Shown one piece after another: positions 1 to 10,097 of a DNA stretch of 64,000 bases. The stretch's first letter is position 1. The number at the start of each line of letters is the position of its first letter. The translations under genes were made by a program, and so were the position numbers. The stretch is taken from positions 496,001-560,000 of the forward strand of contig JAPEHQ010000022.1 in NCBI GenBank assembly GCA_027405735.1, in the 5' to 3' direction. The stretch comes from Mucor racemosus. Taxonomy: Eukaryota; Mucoromycota; Mucoromycetes; Mucorales; Mucoraceae. Under the pieces are notes generated by a model. It ran no database searches, was not told the origin of the DNA, and saw nothing but the letters and a program-made list of their open reading frames with translations.

Positions 1-328
1 TTTGTTTTCATAATTGGTAGTATAATTCACTCTAGATTTGCAAAATCAGAAAAAAAAATTAAAAAATGTTAAAATTGATGATCTGGACAAGAATGATTTT
101 TGAAATTAATATTCCGCTTATAAGCCTTGCAAGTCGTAAAAATAAGAGATTTTATAATACTTGAAAACTTTTTCAAGAATTTACGATGCTGTACCCACTT
201 GATTCAAGCTTATTACTGTAAATTTTTATACATGTTAATAATGTATGGTAGTTTATTTTTTGATGATAATATAGTCTTATTTTATAATTATTGCGCTAAA
301 GGTAATTTACATTAAGTTTTAATCTTAC

Positions 329-575
329 CTCTCCAATATCATAAACATAAACATAAACGTGGCCGTCACTGGACCCTATTGCCGCCTTTTTACTTTCTTT
401 ATCCCAAACCTACAGTATTTATTCAATGCTTTACAAGAACCAACTTAAGTAGTACTTCCAAATGGTTTCTCGGTATTTGCATTCAAATTCCATAAATTAA
501 GTTAACTAGTTCCATTTACAGTAGTAGTATCAAACGTATCATCAGCACGCCTTATTATGATAAATGTCAATCTAA
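329..575 (-). pseudogene. dynein intermediate chain-like WD40 fragment in R copy A
   Basis: On the minus strand this stretch encodes a degraded match to the pattern V-(N/D)-G-T-S-x-x-N-L-W-N-L-N-A-N-T-E, then a frame resembling LNKLAWNKEDKKA and a GSSDG-VYVYDIGE-like end followed by a GT splice donor. Order and spacing resemble the last WD repeats of cytoplasmic dynein intermediate chains. Stops and indels break it here, for example a stop replacing the residue before LNLW. Assignment is by motif memory only. Confidence 0.5.
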
Positions 576-1759
576 ACTTAGAAATATCCCACTGTCATTG
601 TTATACAGCAGTAAACTATAGAAAGCTTGATTTTGAATAATAATACAACAATTGAATAAAAAACAAGATGATACTAATAATAGCATATGATGAGTATTTA
701 ACGTCTAAGTAAGTTTGATGAATGAAGTATGCCATTAAACCCTTTTAAAAATCCTAAGACAAACACAACATCTTGGTCCTCCTGTAATTTCTATCATCCA
801 TCAAAATGTTGTGGTTTCTACTACACAATGAATGCACCTTTTATCGATCTTGAACTCGATGCACATTGGGTATCAGTTTTACCAGTTGTGTTTTCTCTGA
901 TTCATTAATATACAGTTATATTAAACGATAATGATTTGCAGCATTGCAAAAAGAAAAAGAATAAACGCTTCAAGAGTTTTCTGCATATCAAATTATGCGA
1001 TTTAGTAACAATGATTGCACTTAACTATGCTTTTTGAGCCTATTGATGTTAATCAGAATAATTAGTAGTACTTTCATTCAAAAGTAAGCTTTGCTTTATA
1101 CATTTACATTCAACCATTCAATAAATGACATTGCTGTTGTATTCTATGTTACCTTCTACAAATATACATCCTAATTTGATAGACAAATACTATGATAGTG
1201 GCTTGCACGAATCCATCGCATAGCCAATACTTCGGAAGGAAGTATCAACTACGAATACTCTGTTTGTCCATGTGGCTCAATAGCACATTTAGCTCATTTT
1301 AGGTCAGCAAAATGATAGGTGGCCCTATTAATATAAACATTGATCTCAGGGCACGGACCTGCTCTCAAAAAATTAAATAAGAATAAGACAAATACTAATT
1401 ATGAAACATATCAACTAAGGTTATAATTCAACACGGTACATCTCGGATTTGCTGAATCAATATAGATAATACTTATCATATTGATCTATTATTGGTTCTC
1501 TAGTTATAATATCAGTAGTAAATAGTAAATAGATATAAAAGACCTATACTTTTAGATCTTAATAAACAGTAGACTTCTTTTAACGTGCCACCAGCTTTAA
1601 ATCTGTGTAAACCTTAATTTTGTTTCAATTTTTATTTACTTTTAAACACCGCTATTTCAGTATGCTTTTTTTTTTGGAGGCATCTCATGGCAGGTGATGT
1701 AGCTCATTTGTTATTTGAGAGATTGAGAAGTATAATAAGTTTAAACAAACATTTTATTT

Positions 1760-3835
1760 TTATAACAAATCGTTAGGAATTCTAACTTTTCTATGGGATA
1801 AATATTTTTTTTCCACAAATTTCTTAACTTCTTGGACAACTTCTCTACCGTCTCTACATTTGCTATAAGCTTCGATGTAGTCCATCGACCTTCTGAAATA
1901 ACGTCTGATTTGAGTCAGGTTACCAGAGGTATCCAGAAAAGAATGGATATTTTTCTCCAGAGACTTGAACGTATAGTCACATCGCAAACGAGCTTCCCTC
2001 TTGGCAGCACCCCAGTACATTTCAATCCAATTGCATTCGCAATGGTACTTCGGGTATAATTCGAAGATGTGTCCAGATTCTTCAATTATTTCCTGCAAAG
2101 CAGATTTCTGTTGAACAAAATCAGGGCAGTTTTCCAAAAAATGACGAGCACAACAAATGGGATTGACACGTTCGGGAGCACCACAATGCAGTTTCCATTT
2201 TTGGCCTTCAACATCATGGCCAACCCATCGTCCTCTTTCTTCTAAGATCGACTTGATTCCTTTGAAATAACGGACCTTCTTCGTCTTGACGCATCCCTTT
2301 TTATTCGTGATAATCTCTTTATTGTAAAAGAAAGTCTGTGGTTTCCGCAAACCAGTGGCTTTGCAGATATACCAAGTATCACGGAACTGGAACTTCTCAT
2401 TTAAGGACCACGGCTTCTCGTTTAAGGTCATGCGAGTAACCACCAGAGCATCATCAGCGAAAGCGCCATGGTTGGAGCTGTTATCGAAAAGAAAAATAGC
2501 TTGACAGTTTGGATGGAGTGCTTCAAAAAGCCCAATTGCATTTTCTTTCAGCTGTTCAACCATGTGTTTTGAAGTCCACCAACCTTCTCTGGAATCACCT
2601 GCTTTAAACAACGTCCTAGATGACCAACTTCTGATTTTCATAGTTCCATGACAGGGACATTGGAATTCGCTTACCATTATCGAGGAACCTGGACCCTTCT
2701 TACGAATATAGTTCTCACCATCAGCCAACCACAAGTCATTTTTACCGTCATTAGCGTAGAAGGTGCTTTCATCATGGGTAACGAACACATACTTTTTTTC
2801 ATAATATTCTAATCCAACAGGTTCCAACACATCTTCTTCGTTCTCTCCTGTGTAAAAATCCATCTTTTCCATATACTGAAGCATCCTTTGTGACCAAAAA
2901 TCTCTATATGCGACCACATCTTCCCGTTCATGGCCATCAAAATAGATAGTCTTTTGGTTTTTTCTATAGGCGTAACCCCATTCATGGAGATACTTGCTGA
3001 TAGTAGTCTGACTTACACATCTATCAGTAACACCTAAGATTGAAGGGACAACCACTTTGTCAATATACTCCTTGATAACGACCAAAGACCGCTCTGCAGG
3101 CTTTGTTTTGCGGATTTCTTCAAGAACAATTTGTTTTACATCAGAATCATTCAGAAAACATTTTCTTTTTGAATGGCAGCCTTGGTTATGGTTTGACAAC
3201 ACACCCTCACAAATGAACTCCTTGGCCCATTTAACAATTGTCATAGCACGATAAGTTACGTTGTTTTTAGGCCAGTAGATTCTAGCTGCTTTACGCGAAG
3301 CTGAAAGTGTTTTATCACCTTCAAGTCTTTTGATAAAGTAATAATTGATCGAAGAGTATCGCACAAAATTATAAGTCTCAGTTTTGCTTCCTTCATGCTT
3401 CGAGTTCATCACCGGCTTCACAAATTCTTGAAGTTTTGGAAATGTTTCTTTTATTTGCATAATTTCTTTGTCCTTAAGACTTAATGCTTGTCGCTCTTCT
3501 ACAGGAATTGCTGGGACCAGCGGAACAAAACCAAATCTCTCCAGTTTATGTCTCTCATCGACAGCTTCATTCTCCTTTTCACGTCTCCAGAGTGTCGTCC
3601 TTGAATTTTTCGAATACCAAAAAGGCCTGTTGCTTTTTCTAGTCGTGTCGACTAAAATTTCATTCACTGGTCTACGGATTTCAGGATTTGAATTGCACAT
3701 CTGGGCTGCACTGTTTAATTCGGCGATGTCGGAATCAATCATCTCCCAATCTTCATTATCAACACGTATAAACTGGCTTGTATCGCTTTTTACTCTATTT
3801 TGATAAGCTTTTTTTCTAGCTGTGAGTGGAGGCAT
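1760..3835 (-). CDS. DDE transposase of Tc1/mariner-like element, 691 aa
   Basis: Single-exon 691-residue protein that would cut and rejoin the ends of the surrounding transposon. A helix-turn-helix-like region lies around residues 160-290. The catalytic core shows D355 in THDESTFYAND, D451 in FLFDNSSNH and E605 in CNWIEMYWGAAKR, the D-D-E arrangement of the DDE_3 clan. The spacing is much longer than in classical Tc1 (D,D34E). Proteins with these same motif blocks are common in basidiomycete and mucoromycete genomes as 'DDE superfamily endonuclease'. A Cys/His-containing stretch (about 550-570) precedes the last acidic residue. No stop or frameshift is seen and terminal repeats flank it, so it may still be functional. 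The exact superfamily name is uncertain. Confidence 0.85.
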   Translation of the reverse strand: MPPLTARKKAYQNRVKSDTSQFIRVDNEDWEMIDSDIAELNSAAQMCNSNPEIRRPVNEILVDTTRKSNRPFWYSKNSRTTLWRREKENEAVDERHKLERFGFVPLVPAIPVEERQALSLKDKEIMQIKETFPKLQEFVKPVMNSKHEGSKTETYNFVRYSSINYYFIKRLEGDKTLSASRKAARIYWPKNNVTYRAMTIVKWAKEFICEGVLSNHNQGCHSKRKCFLNDSDVKQIVLEEIRKTKPAERSLVVIKEYIDKVVVPSILGVTDRCVSQTTISKYLHEWGYAYRKNQKTIYFDGHEREDVVAYRDFWSQRMLQYMEKMDFYTGENEEDVLEPVGLEYYEKKYVFVTHDESTFYANDGKNDLWLADGENYIRKKGPGSSIMVSEFQCPCHGTMKIRSWSSRTLFKAGDSREGWWTSKHMVEQLKENAIGLFEALHPNCQAIFLFDNSSNHGAFADDALVVTRMTLNEKPWSLNEKFQFRDTWYICKATGLRKPQTFFYNKEIITNKKGCVKTKKVRYFKGIKSILEERGRWVGHDVEGQKWKLHCGAPERVNPICCARHFLENCPDFVQQKSALQEIIEESGHIFELYPKYHCECNWIEMYWGAAKREARLRCDYTFKSLEKNIHSFLDTSGNLTQIRRYFRRSMDYIEAYSKCRDGREVVQEVKKFVEKKYLSHRKVRIPNDLL

Positions 3836-3954
3836 AGTAATAAAAATTGAGTGTATAGATGATGTAAAACTTTGATCCTCCCTGAATAATTTAAATAACG
3901 GAGTATAACTTTAATTCTTTGTAGCCAAGCCTTATTTCCTACCCAAAAATATTT

Positions 3955-4585
3955 GCAGTACTGCCTATTTTCAACAGCTATCAGTAAAATGATTTTATAG
4001 TAAAAATAACTATTAAAGCCATAACAATTGTTCACAAAGGTTTAAATAATGATTGTTATGGCTCTGATTTATTATATCTTTATTTTTCGGAAAGTTGATA
4101 GGTCTTGAAGATTTTTTTTTGTAAGCTGGTGCTACGTCGATACCCCAGCTTAAAGTCTGCGAAACCACATAATATTTTCAAAGGCCATCCATAAATTATT
4201 GCCATAGTAAAATTCATCACTGCAGTTATTAAAGCTGTTATCAAAACTCTAAACAACAATTGTTATGTATCCGATTTAGTGTCTTAGTATTTTTGAGTAA
4301 GTTGATAGCGAAAATGGTGATTTCAGGTATTGCTTACGTAAGCTGGGTTTAAGGTAAGGAGGTTATGTATCACAAAGTATCCTTGTTTCAAAAGTTACCC
4401 TCACCTAAGAGCACACAGCTTAGATTTTGAAATACCGTCTATTTTCAAAGGCTATCAACAGAATGATTTTATAGTAAAATTAAGTATTCGAGCCATAACA
4501 ATTGTTTACAAAGGTTTAAATAATGATTGTTATGGATTTTTTTTATTGTATCGTTAGTTTTGGGTGAGTTGATAGCTCTTGAAAA
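3955..4585. repeat. subterminal repeat block of the Tc1-like element
   Basis: Two well-matched direct repeats of about 150 bp (about 3955-4110 and 4432-4585) flank a more degraded third copy (about 4170-4320). Each contains a dyad with CATAACAATTGTT on one side and ATGATTGTTATGG on the other, then an AAGTTGATAG motif. The block lies upstream of the transposase start and inside the right terminus, where transposase-binding or promoter sequences would sit. That function is inference. Confidence 0.6.
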
Positions 4586-4784
4586 AAGTTAAAATTTGTG
4601 CAGGTTTAAAGTTGGTGGCACGTTAGTTTTGAGATACAGTTGGAAAAGCTGATACACTATTGTCTCTTTTTATTGTATTTTATTTATAAAATCGAAGGAT
4701 AATTCAATTGCATTTATTATCCGTTATATCAATAACCCTATTTCATTTTGATTCGATACATTTGAGATTAGACGACCCCTTTTA

Positions 4785-6522
4785 CACTACGGCCGAACTA
4801 TGCTTCCCATGGGTATAATTATCTGCACAGATGGGCAGAATAAAAACATTTATGGAGATCAGGCAGTCCAGATGAGCAGAGCAATGAGATTAAGGTGTTT
4901 TAGTCAATTTACTAAAGTATATTGATCATAATATAATTAATAACGAAGATAATTTGCATGGTTTAAAACATATGTAAGTTACTCTGATTCAACATAATTG
5001 CCTTATTGACGAGATATATCAATTTGAAATTTGGGGTTTGAAAGGGTTCTGTTCATGTTCTTCTTTCGGAAACCAAATGGGAATAACGACAACAACCTGT
5101 TTGATAACACTAAACGTATTTATGCCTTTGAATTCCTGTTTGTAACACACAAAATATTTTTTCTTCTCTACTCTTTCCTCAGCTTTTTATTTACGTTTAA
5201 AACTACAACAACAAGACTAATATTTTTTTATAAACTGAAATCAAGAAACAGGTACAAGTACATGTTTTTCCTATTGTTTATTCGGAAATAAATTATTAAC
5301 TGTTAATGTTAATGTTAAGGCACGTTATAGTATTGACTTGATTTGAATAAATGAATGAATAAATAAACTACTCATTTTAGTCTATTTAGTTTCTAAAAAG
5401 ACTATTTCTATTTAGTGGCCAACAGCTAAGAAGAGGAAAACAAGATGTTGTCTTGTATATCACTACCAACTATCACAGGTACGCCAAAATTATTACTTAT
5501 TAGCTTGCTATTAATAATTGATTTAATTAATTAATTAATAAATCAATTTTTATAGGTCAAAAATAAATTTATTCTGTTAAAGCATTGAATAAATTGGTTT
5601 CGGACAAAGAGGATAAAAAGGCGGCGATAGGGTCCAGTGATGGAAATGTTTATGTTTATGATATTGGAGAGGTAAGATTAAAACTTAATGTAAATTACCT
5701 TTAGCGCAATAATTATAAAATAAGACTATATTATCATCAAAAAATAAACTACCATACATTATTAACATGTATAAAAATTTACAGTAATAAGCTTGAATCA
5801 AGTGGGTACAGCATCGTAAATTCTTGAAAAAGTTTTCAAGTATTATAAAATCTCTTATTTTTACGACTTGCAAGGCTTATAAGCGGAATATTAATTTCAA
5901 AAATCATTCTTGTCCAGATCATCAATTTTAACATTTTTTAATTTTTTTTTCTGATTTTGCAAATCTAGAGTGAATTATACTACCAATTATGAAAACAAAA
6001 AATACACACATATACAGAATTTAGTGCTTTATTTGCTCAATAAAAAACAACAACCTGTTTTATTACAAAATATTACATGAAAATCCTTTAATCAAAAAAC
6101 CGTTTTTGGGCCAAAAATGCTAAGTTTCATTACTTAACATTTAATATTAAGCTTTTATAAAATGTGTATTAGTTATGGCTACAATTTTCTCTCATAATGT
6201 AGTACATTTAAACGTCGATTTTGGTATCAAAATTTGATTTTTCTTTTTTTTGATCAAAATCATGAGTGTTGGTAAGGATAAAATGAGCCCCGAAAATGTC
6301 CGCTACAAAATCTGAATTTTCAGATTGTATATGGTTAAATATAAGAAAAGTTTAAAAAAAAAAACGCTTTTATTTAAAACTTAAATATATACCATAATAC
6401 AAGATACTTAACCATTCAATCTTGCTACGCTCAATTACAGTGTTGCTTTACGGGCTCGTTTTTGCAATTTTTTAATGAATGAATGATATGGCAGCCGGTG
6501 TTTCTGGTAGAAAATGCATGTT
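4785..6522 (-). repeat. R element copy A', inverted and internally deleted
   Basis: Begins exactly with the R tail terminus CACTACGGCCGAACTATGCT at 4785. 4785-5560 is the reverse complement of about 44.83-45.65 kb (R copy C tail). It then jumps to the dynein-like block (5577-5671) and to the reverse complement of 1-328 (5672-6000), and continues to about 6522. Homology then breaks into repeat family R3. The near-identical inverted sequence 1-430 versus 5570-6000 comes from this reverse insertion next to copy A. Confidence 0.7.
5577..5671 (+). pseudogene. dynein intermediate chain-like exon fragment in R copy A'
   Basis: Reads as an exon end resembling LNKLVSDKEDKKAAIGSSDG followed by NVYVYDIGE, then GGTAAG at 5671-5676. 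This is the least disrupted version of the GSSDG-VYVYDIGE block in the window. It is short and cut off on the 5' side by the internal deletion of this R copy. Confidence 0.55.
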
Positions 6523-8066
6523 CATATTTTTGAGGACATCTCCACGAAAAATCAATATTTTGAAAAGGACTAAATTGCATCCGACAGAGCTCAACGAACT
6601 TCTTGACATGAGTGTAAAAAAATGCTGCTCAATACAATGAATATTCTAAAATCTACTACAAAAAGGTAGAAAAGAAATGAATCATTTAGAAAAAAATGGT
6701 CAAAATCTTTTCATACTTGAGTATATTAGAGAGCACTCCAAAACAAGTATTTTATATTATAACTTCATGCTTGTAAAGATATTGAGGCCTAAAGGTTTGA
6801 ATTTTAAGCGGTGACAACTCAAGGTTAATATTTAAAGAATTTAGTTTAACTCATATGGAAAGGTAAGTCTAAATATAAAAACAGTATGTTTAATTGAGAC
6901 ATTTACAATGCATTTATGTGTTTTATATTTTGTCATTGTTTATTGTGGGAAAAGAATGAATCGAATGCCACCGCCAACTCAATTTTATATGCTTTCAAGG
7001 ATATTTTCAGGACGAAAAAGATAATAATTCTACCATATATGATACATTTCTAAAGGTATTTTACATGATTTGAAATCCACTCAGGATTCTTGATTTTGTA
7101 TTTAAATAGAGGATTTAATGATTATGTAGTCGTTTTTACAAACCAAATCAAAATAACTGCGTAGAGAAATGAGAAAAAAAAAGTACTAATCTAGCTTTTG
7201 TAATTCTGCAATCATGCATAATATTAACAGGATCTATCAAGAATTGCTTGACCTCCCACTGCGGGAAAAATGTGAAAACAGCGATTTTAAATTTTTCAAT
7301 TCTTTATATCTTTATGTAATATTGTTATAAAGCTATACTTGTCCAATAACATCTTAATGTAAAACAGTTTTTGCAACGAATGTCATACCAAATTTTTTAG
7401 AAACAGTGTAGGTTATACCCCATTTTACACATTTTTTACCGTAGTGTCCAATTCAATGCTATGAAGGGGATGTCATCTGATATTCAAGTGATAACTAATA
7501 ATTGTAGATTTCCGTCAGAACGAATAATCTTACCGTTGGCCCCATCAATTTGCTACGAATCATTGTCTATTTCATGCGCAACAAACCCAGTATTTCCCAT
7601 GCGCTATTAGGCATGTTGAATCGCAGATTCAAATCATGGATCAATATAAAATCCTGGCTAATGAACATTATAAATATCTTGGAAATCGGTTTAGAGCAAG
7701 AAACTAGTGCATCTAGCATGTTTAATGCTTATATTATATAACATATATTGATATCAACATCATATACATACCATATTCAGATGGACATTGTTAGAAACAT
7801 GACGTATAAAAAGGTAAAGTTGTCACATTTGTATTACCCCTTAATATCTTTGGCTTTTGTCTTGTGAACCCCACACAAGATTTCTTTTTGATGTGTGAAA
7901 GCATAAAATAACGTCATGTAGGTAACCAAAAAGAAGCAGAATATTTATCCGATTATAATTTAATGACAACTATTTAAGCAAAGATCCACAAACTAAGTTT
8001 TTCTTGGTATTTTTCTCCTATATATAAATCTTGTTCCTTCTTTCTTTCTCTCTATAGAAAAAAAAA
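6523..8066. other. R3 repeat scrap, AT-rich spacer and ARE2 promoter
   Basis: 6523 to about 6760 matches R3 copies at 47.9 and 56.9 kb ('gaggacatctccacgaaaaatca' type sequence, split by substitutions). From about 6760 to 7950 I see only AT-rich DNA; a 63-codon open frame at 7550 has no recognisable motif. A TATA-like TATATATAAA at 8019-8028 and a pyrimidine-rich run just before the ATG at 8067 are plausible ARE2 promoter and leader elements. Confidence 0.45.
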
Positions 8067-9672
8067 ATGGCACAACAGCCCTCATTAACTAGAACAGCAA
8101 CAGCGCCTAGTCTGGTAACAAACGAATCAAAAAGCAATAAACCATCACCGCCTATTGTAAATAAGAATACATCACAATTACAATTCAAGTTGGCAAAACA
8201 AAGGCCACTCTATTTCAAAGCAAGGTTAACTCAATTTGATCTATCAAATACAGACAGCTCAAATGGTGCCTTTCGTGGATTTTATACTTTATTTTGGATC
8301 GCTATGGGTTTATACGTAATCCAATCCGTTGTCAGATGCTATGAACAAGAAGGTATTCTACTAAGTTTAGGCTTTTATCGGCTAATTTCTGAAGATGGAT
8401 TGGCTCTTTTAATATCGGATTTAACCATGGTATCAATGACTTTATTTAGTGTTTTGTTCTCAAAATTATTGATTTGGGGTATTTTACCTTATGAAACATT
8501 TGGTGTGGTTATTCAACATTCTTGTCAAGCATTATTCTTGTTTGTGAATATTTATTGGACATTTTGGAGAAATTGGCCTTGGGTACAGTCCGGGTTCTTT
8601 ACAATGCACACAATTGTCATGATGATGAAAACTCATTCATACACGGCTTTAAACGGTGATCTTTCTCTCAAATTAAGACGTTTACGTCAACTCAAAGCAG
8701 AATTACCTAAATTGATTGCATCTAATGGAGCTGATGCTGAAGATATTGAACATGTAGAATCAGAAATTACATTTTTAGAAGGGGAATTGGTACATGGAAA
8801 TACTCGTTATCCTGATAATGTTACTGTTGCCAATTTTCTGGATTATTTGCTTGTGCCTAGTTTAGTGTATTGGATGGAATACCCTAGAACAGACAAGTAA
8901 GTTTATAATATAAAAGAGGGGGGGATATGTTTATTTATTTAAAATATCATAGGATTCGTATTTGGTACGTGTTTGAAAAGACAACTGCGACACTTGGTTC
9001 ATTCTTGATGCTTTATGTCACAACTGAACGTTGGATCTTGCCAAAACTTTATGATCCCAACATGTCAGAACCTCGTGTTATCCTTGAATTGTTGTTTCCA
9101 TTCATGATTAATTATCTATTTATTTTTTATATTATTTTTGAATGTATTTTAAATGCATTTGCAGAATTAAGCAGGTAAATTTTTGTTTGTTTGTTTGTTT
9201 GTTTGTTTGTTTGGTTTTGCTAATCGTTTCAACCAATTACTATAGATTTGCCGATCGTAACTTTTATGATGACTGGTGGAACAGTGTAACTTATGATGAG
9301 TTTGCTCGCAAATGGAATAAACCTGTTCATCATTGGTTATTAAGACATGTTTATGCTCAATCTATTGAATCTTACAAGCTGTCAAAAACTAATGCTACCT
9401 TTGTTACCTTTCTTTTATCATCCATATTTCATGAATTGGTGTTGATTATTGTGACCCACAAGATAAGGTTGTATATGTTTGTCATTCAAATGCTGCAATT
9501 ACCCATGATTGTCGTTGGTAGAATGCCTTTATTTAGAAATCGATTTTGGTTAGGCAACACATTCTTTTGGCTTTGTATGTTATTTGGTCCTCCTTTCCTT
9601 GGCATCTTGTATTGTCGTGAAGCATTTTGGGCTTCTTGGGCATCGCATCCGCCTATTCCAAATGTTATTTAA
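8067..9672 (+). CDS. ARE2: sterol O-acyltransferase (ARE1/ARE2-type, MBOAT family)
   Basis: Endoplasmic-reticulum membrane enzyme that esterifies sterols with fatty acyl-CoA for storage in lipid droplets. Three exons (8067-8896, 8953-9174, 9246-9672) join in frame to about 492 residues, shorter than yeast Are1/Are2 mainly at the N terminus. Visible: a polar N-terminal tail of about 70 residues, several hydrophobic segments, the family motif FYDDWWNS just after the second intron, and the putative active-site His in SSIFHELVL. Residues after it (THKIR..F..QMLQLP) resemble fungal Are proteins more than DGAT1. Intron 2 contains a TTTG microsatellite. A TATA-like box lies about 40 bp upstream and AATAAA at about 9704. 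GYP7 follows in convergent orientation. Confidence 0.9.
9182..9213. repeat. (TTTG)n microsatellite in ARE2 intron 2
   Basis: About eight TTTG units directly after the splice donor. They fall within the intron, so length variation would not alter the protein. Confidence 0.9.
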
Positions 9673-9813
9673 TTATTACATTTTGCATTTTCATATAGTT
9701 CCATAATAAAAGTTATCTATCGCATGTTTTTTTTAACAAATCCAGATTTTAATATAAGCAAATATTGATTGCATAAGCCAATATACATGCAAATAAATGA
9801 TGCTTAGGGCGTT

Positions 9814-9852
9814 TATATATATATATATATATATATACAGTATATATATATA
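9814..9852. repeat. (AT)n microsatellite between ARE2 and GYP7
   Basis: Two AT tracts separated by ACAG, in the spacer between the convergent gene ends. Confidence 0.85.
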
Positions 9853-10097
9853 TTCATATAGGCTCAAAGCGAAAGAACCTTCGGGAAATCGAGACCCATA
9901 CGTTTTGGCTCGTGTAGAACCGCATGGAAGAATGTAGCACAAAATTTGTTTGACAGATTACTTTAAATATAGTACAAAAATATCTTGTTAAACGGAAAAA
10001 AAAAAGTAATATTGGATAGGTATAAAGGTTTACGCTTAATGATTTGAATAAGAGTATTTTTAAGGCATGAACTATAGTTTTATTATAAAATACAGCG

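Larger units (their letters stand above)
1583..4623 (-). mobile_element. Tc1/mariner-like DNA transposon, apparently complete
   Basis: Inverted termini ACGTGCCACCAGCTTTAAA (left, 1583) and ACGTGCCACCAACTTTAAA (right, read on the minus strand from 4623) match over roughly 39 bp with several mismatches. A TA dinucleotide flanks each side (1581-1582 and 4624-4625), as expected for Tc1/mariner target duplication. The 3041-bp element holds one uninterrupted transposase gene on the minus strand. The transposase 5' side (3836-4623) has a repeated subterminal block. It lies inside the solo LTR 1135-4706. Confidence 0.8.
1135..4706 (-). mobile_element. solo LTR (about 529 bp) split by a Tc1-like insertion
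   Basis: The element begins TGTTGTATTC and ends TAATTCA, so it has TG...CA ends, and is flanked by the 5-bp repeat ATTGC (1130-1134 and 4707-4711). R copy C reads uninterrupted across this point (about 44.17 kb). Subtracting the Tc1-like transposon leaves 448 + 81 bp, almost the length of the 528-bp LTR family at 36333 and 39164. The start resembles that family in reverse orientation, but the rest is diverged. No internal retroelement coding sequence is present. Confidence 0.65.
1..4784 (+). repeat. R element copy A (CACTA-ended repeat), left end off-window
   Basis: The part of R from the block starting 'tttgttttcataattgg' onwards occupies 1-1134 and resumes at 4707-4784. It aligns by eye with about 35.71-37.61 kb, 43.07-44.5 kb and 62.91-64.0 kb. 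It is split by a solo LTR (1135-4706), which is itself split by a Tc1-like transposon. The right side stops at 4784, where a second R copy begins in the opposite orientation. No transposase belonging to R is visible. The minus strand of 329-575 holds the dynein-like fragment described separately. Confidence 0.75.

Noticed and set aside
5031..5291. 86-codon Phe-rich frame
   Set aside because: Low-complexity T-rich sequence in the R tail; not open in copy C.
127..5873. Two identical 62-codon frames at 127-315 (+) and 5685-5873 (-)
   Set aside because: Both lie in the non-coding block of R duplicated in inverted copies; identity reflects recent copying, and other R copies break the frame.
1..6000. 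A single 6-kb transposon with about 430-bp terminal inverted repeats around the 691-aa transposase
   Set aside because: The transposase has its own TA-flanked termini at 1583 and 4623, lies in an LTR, and the long inverted repeat is explained by a reversed R copy starting at 4785.
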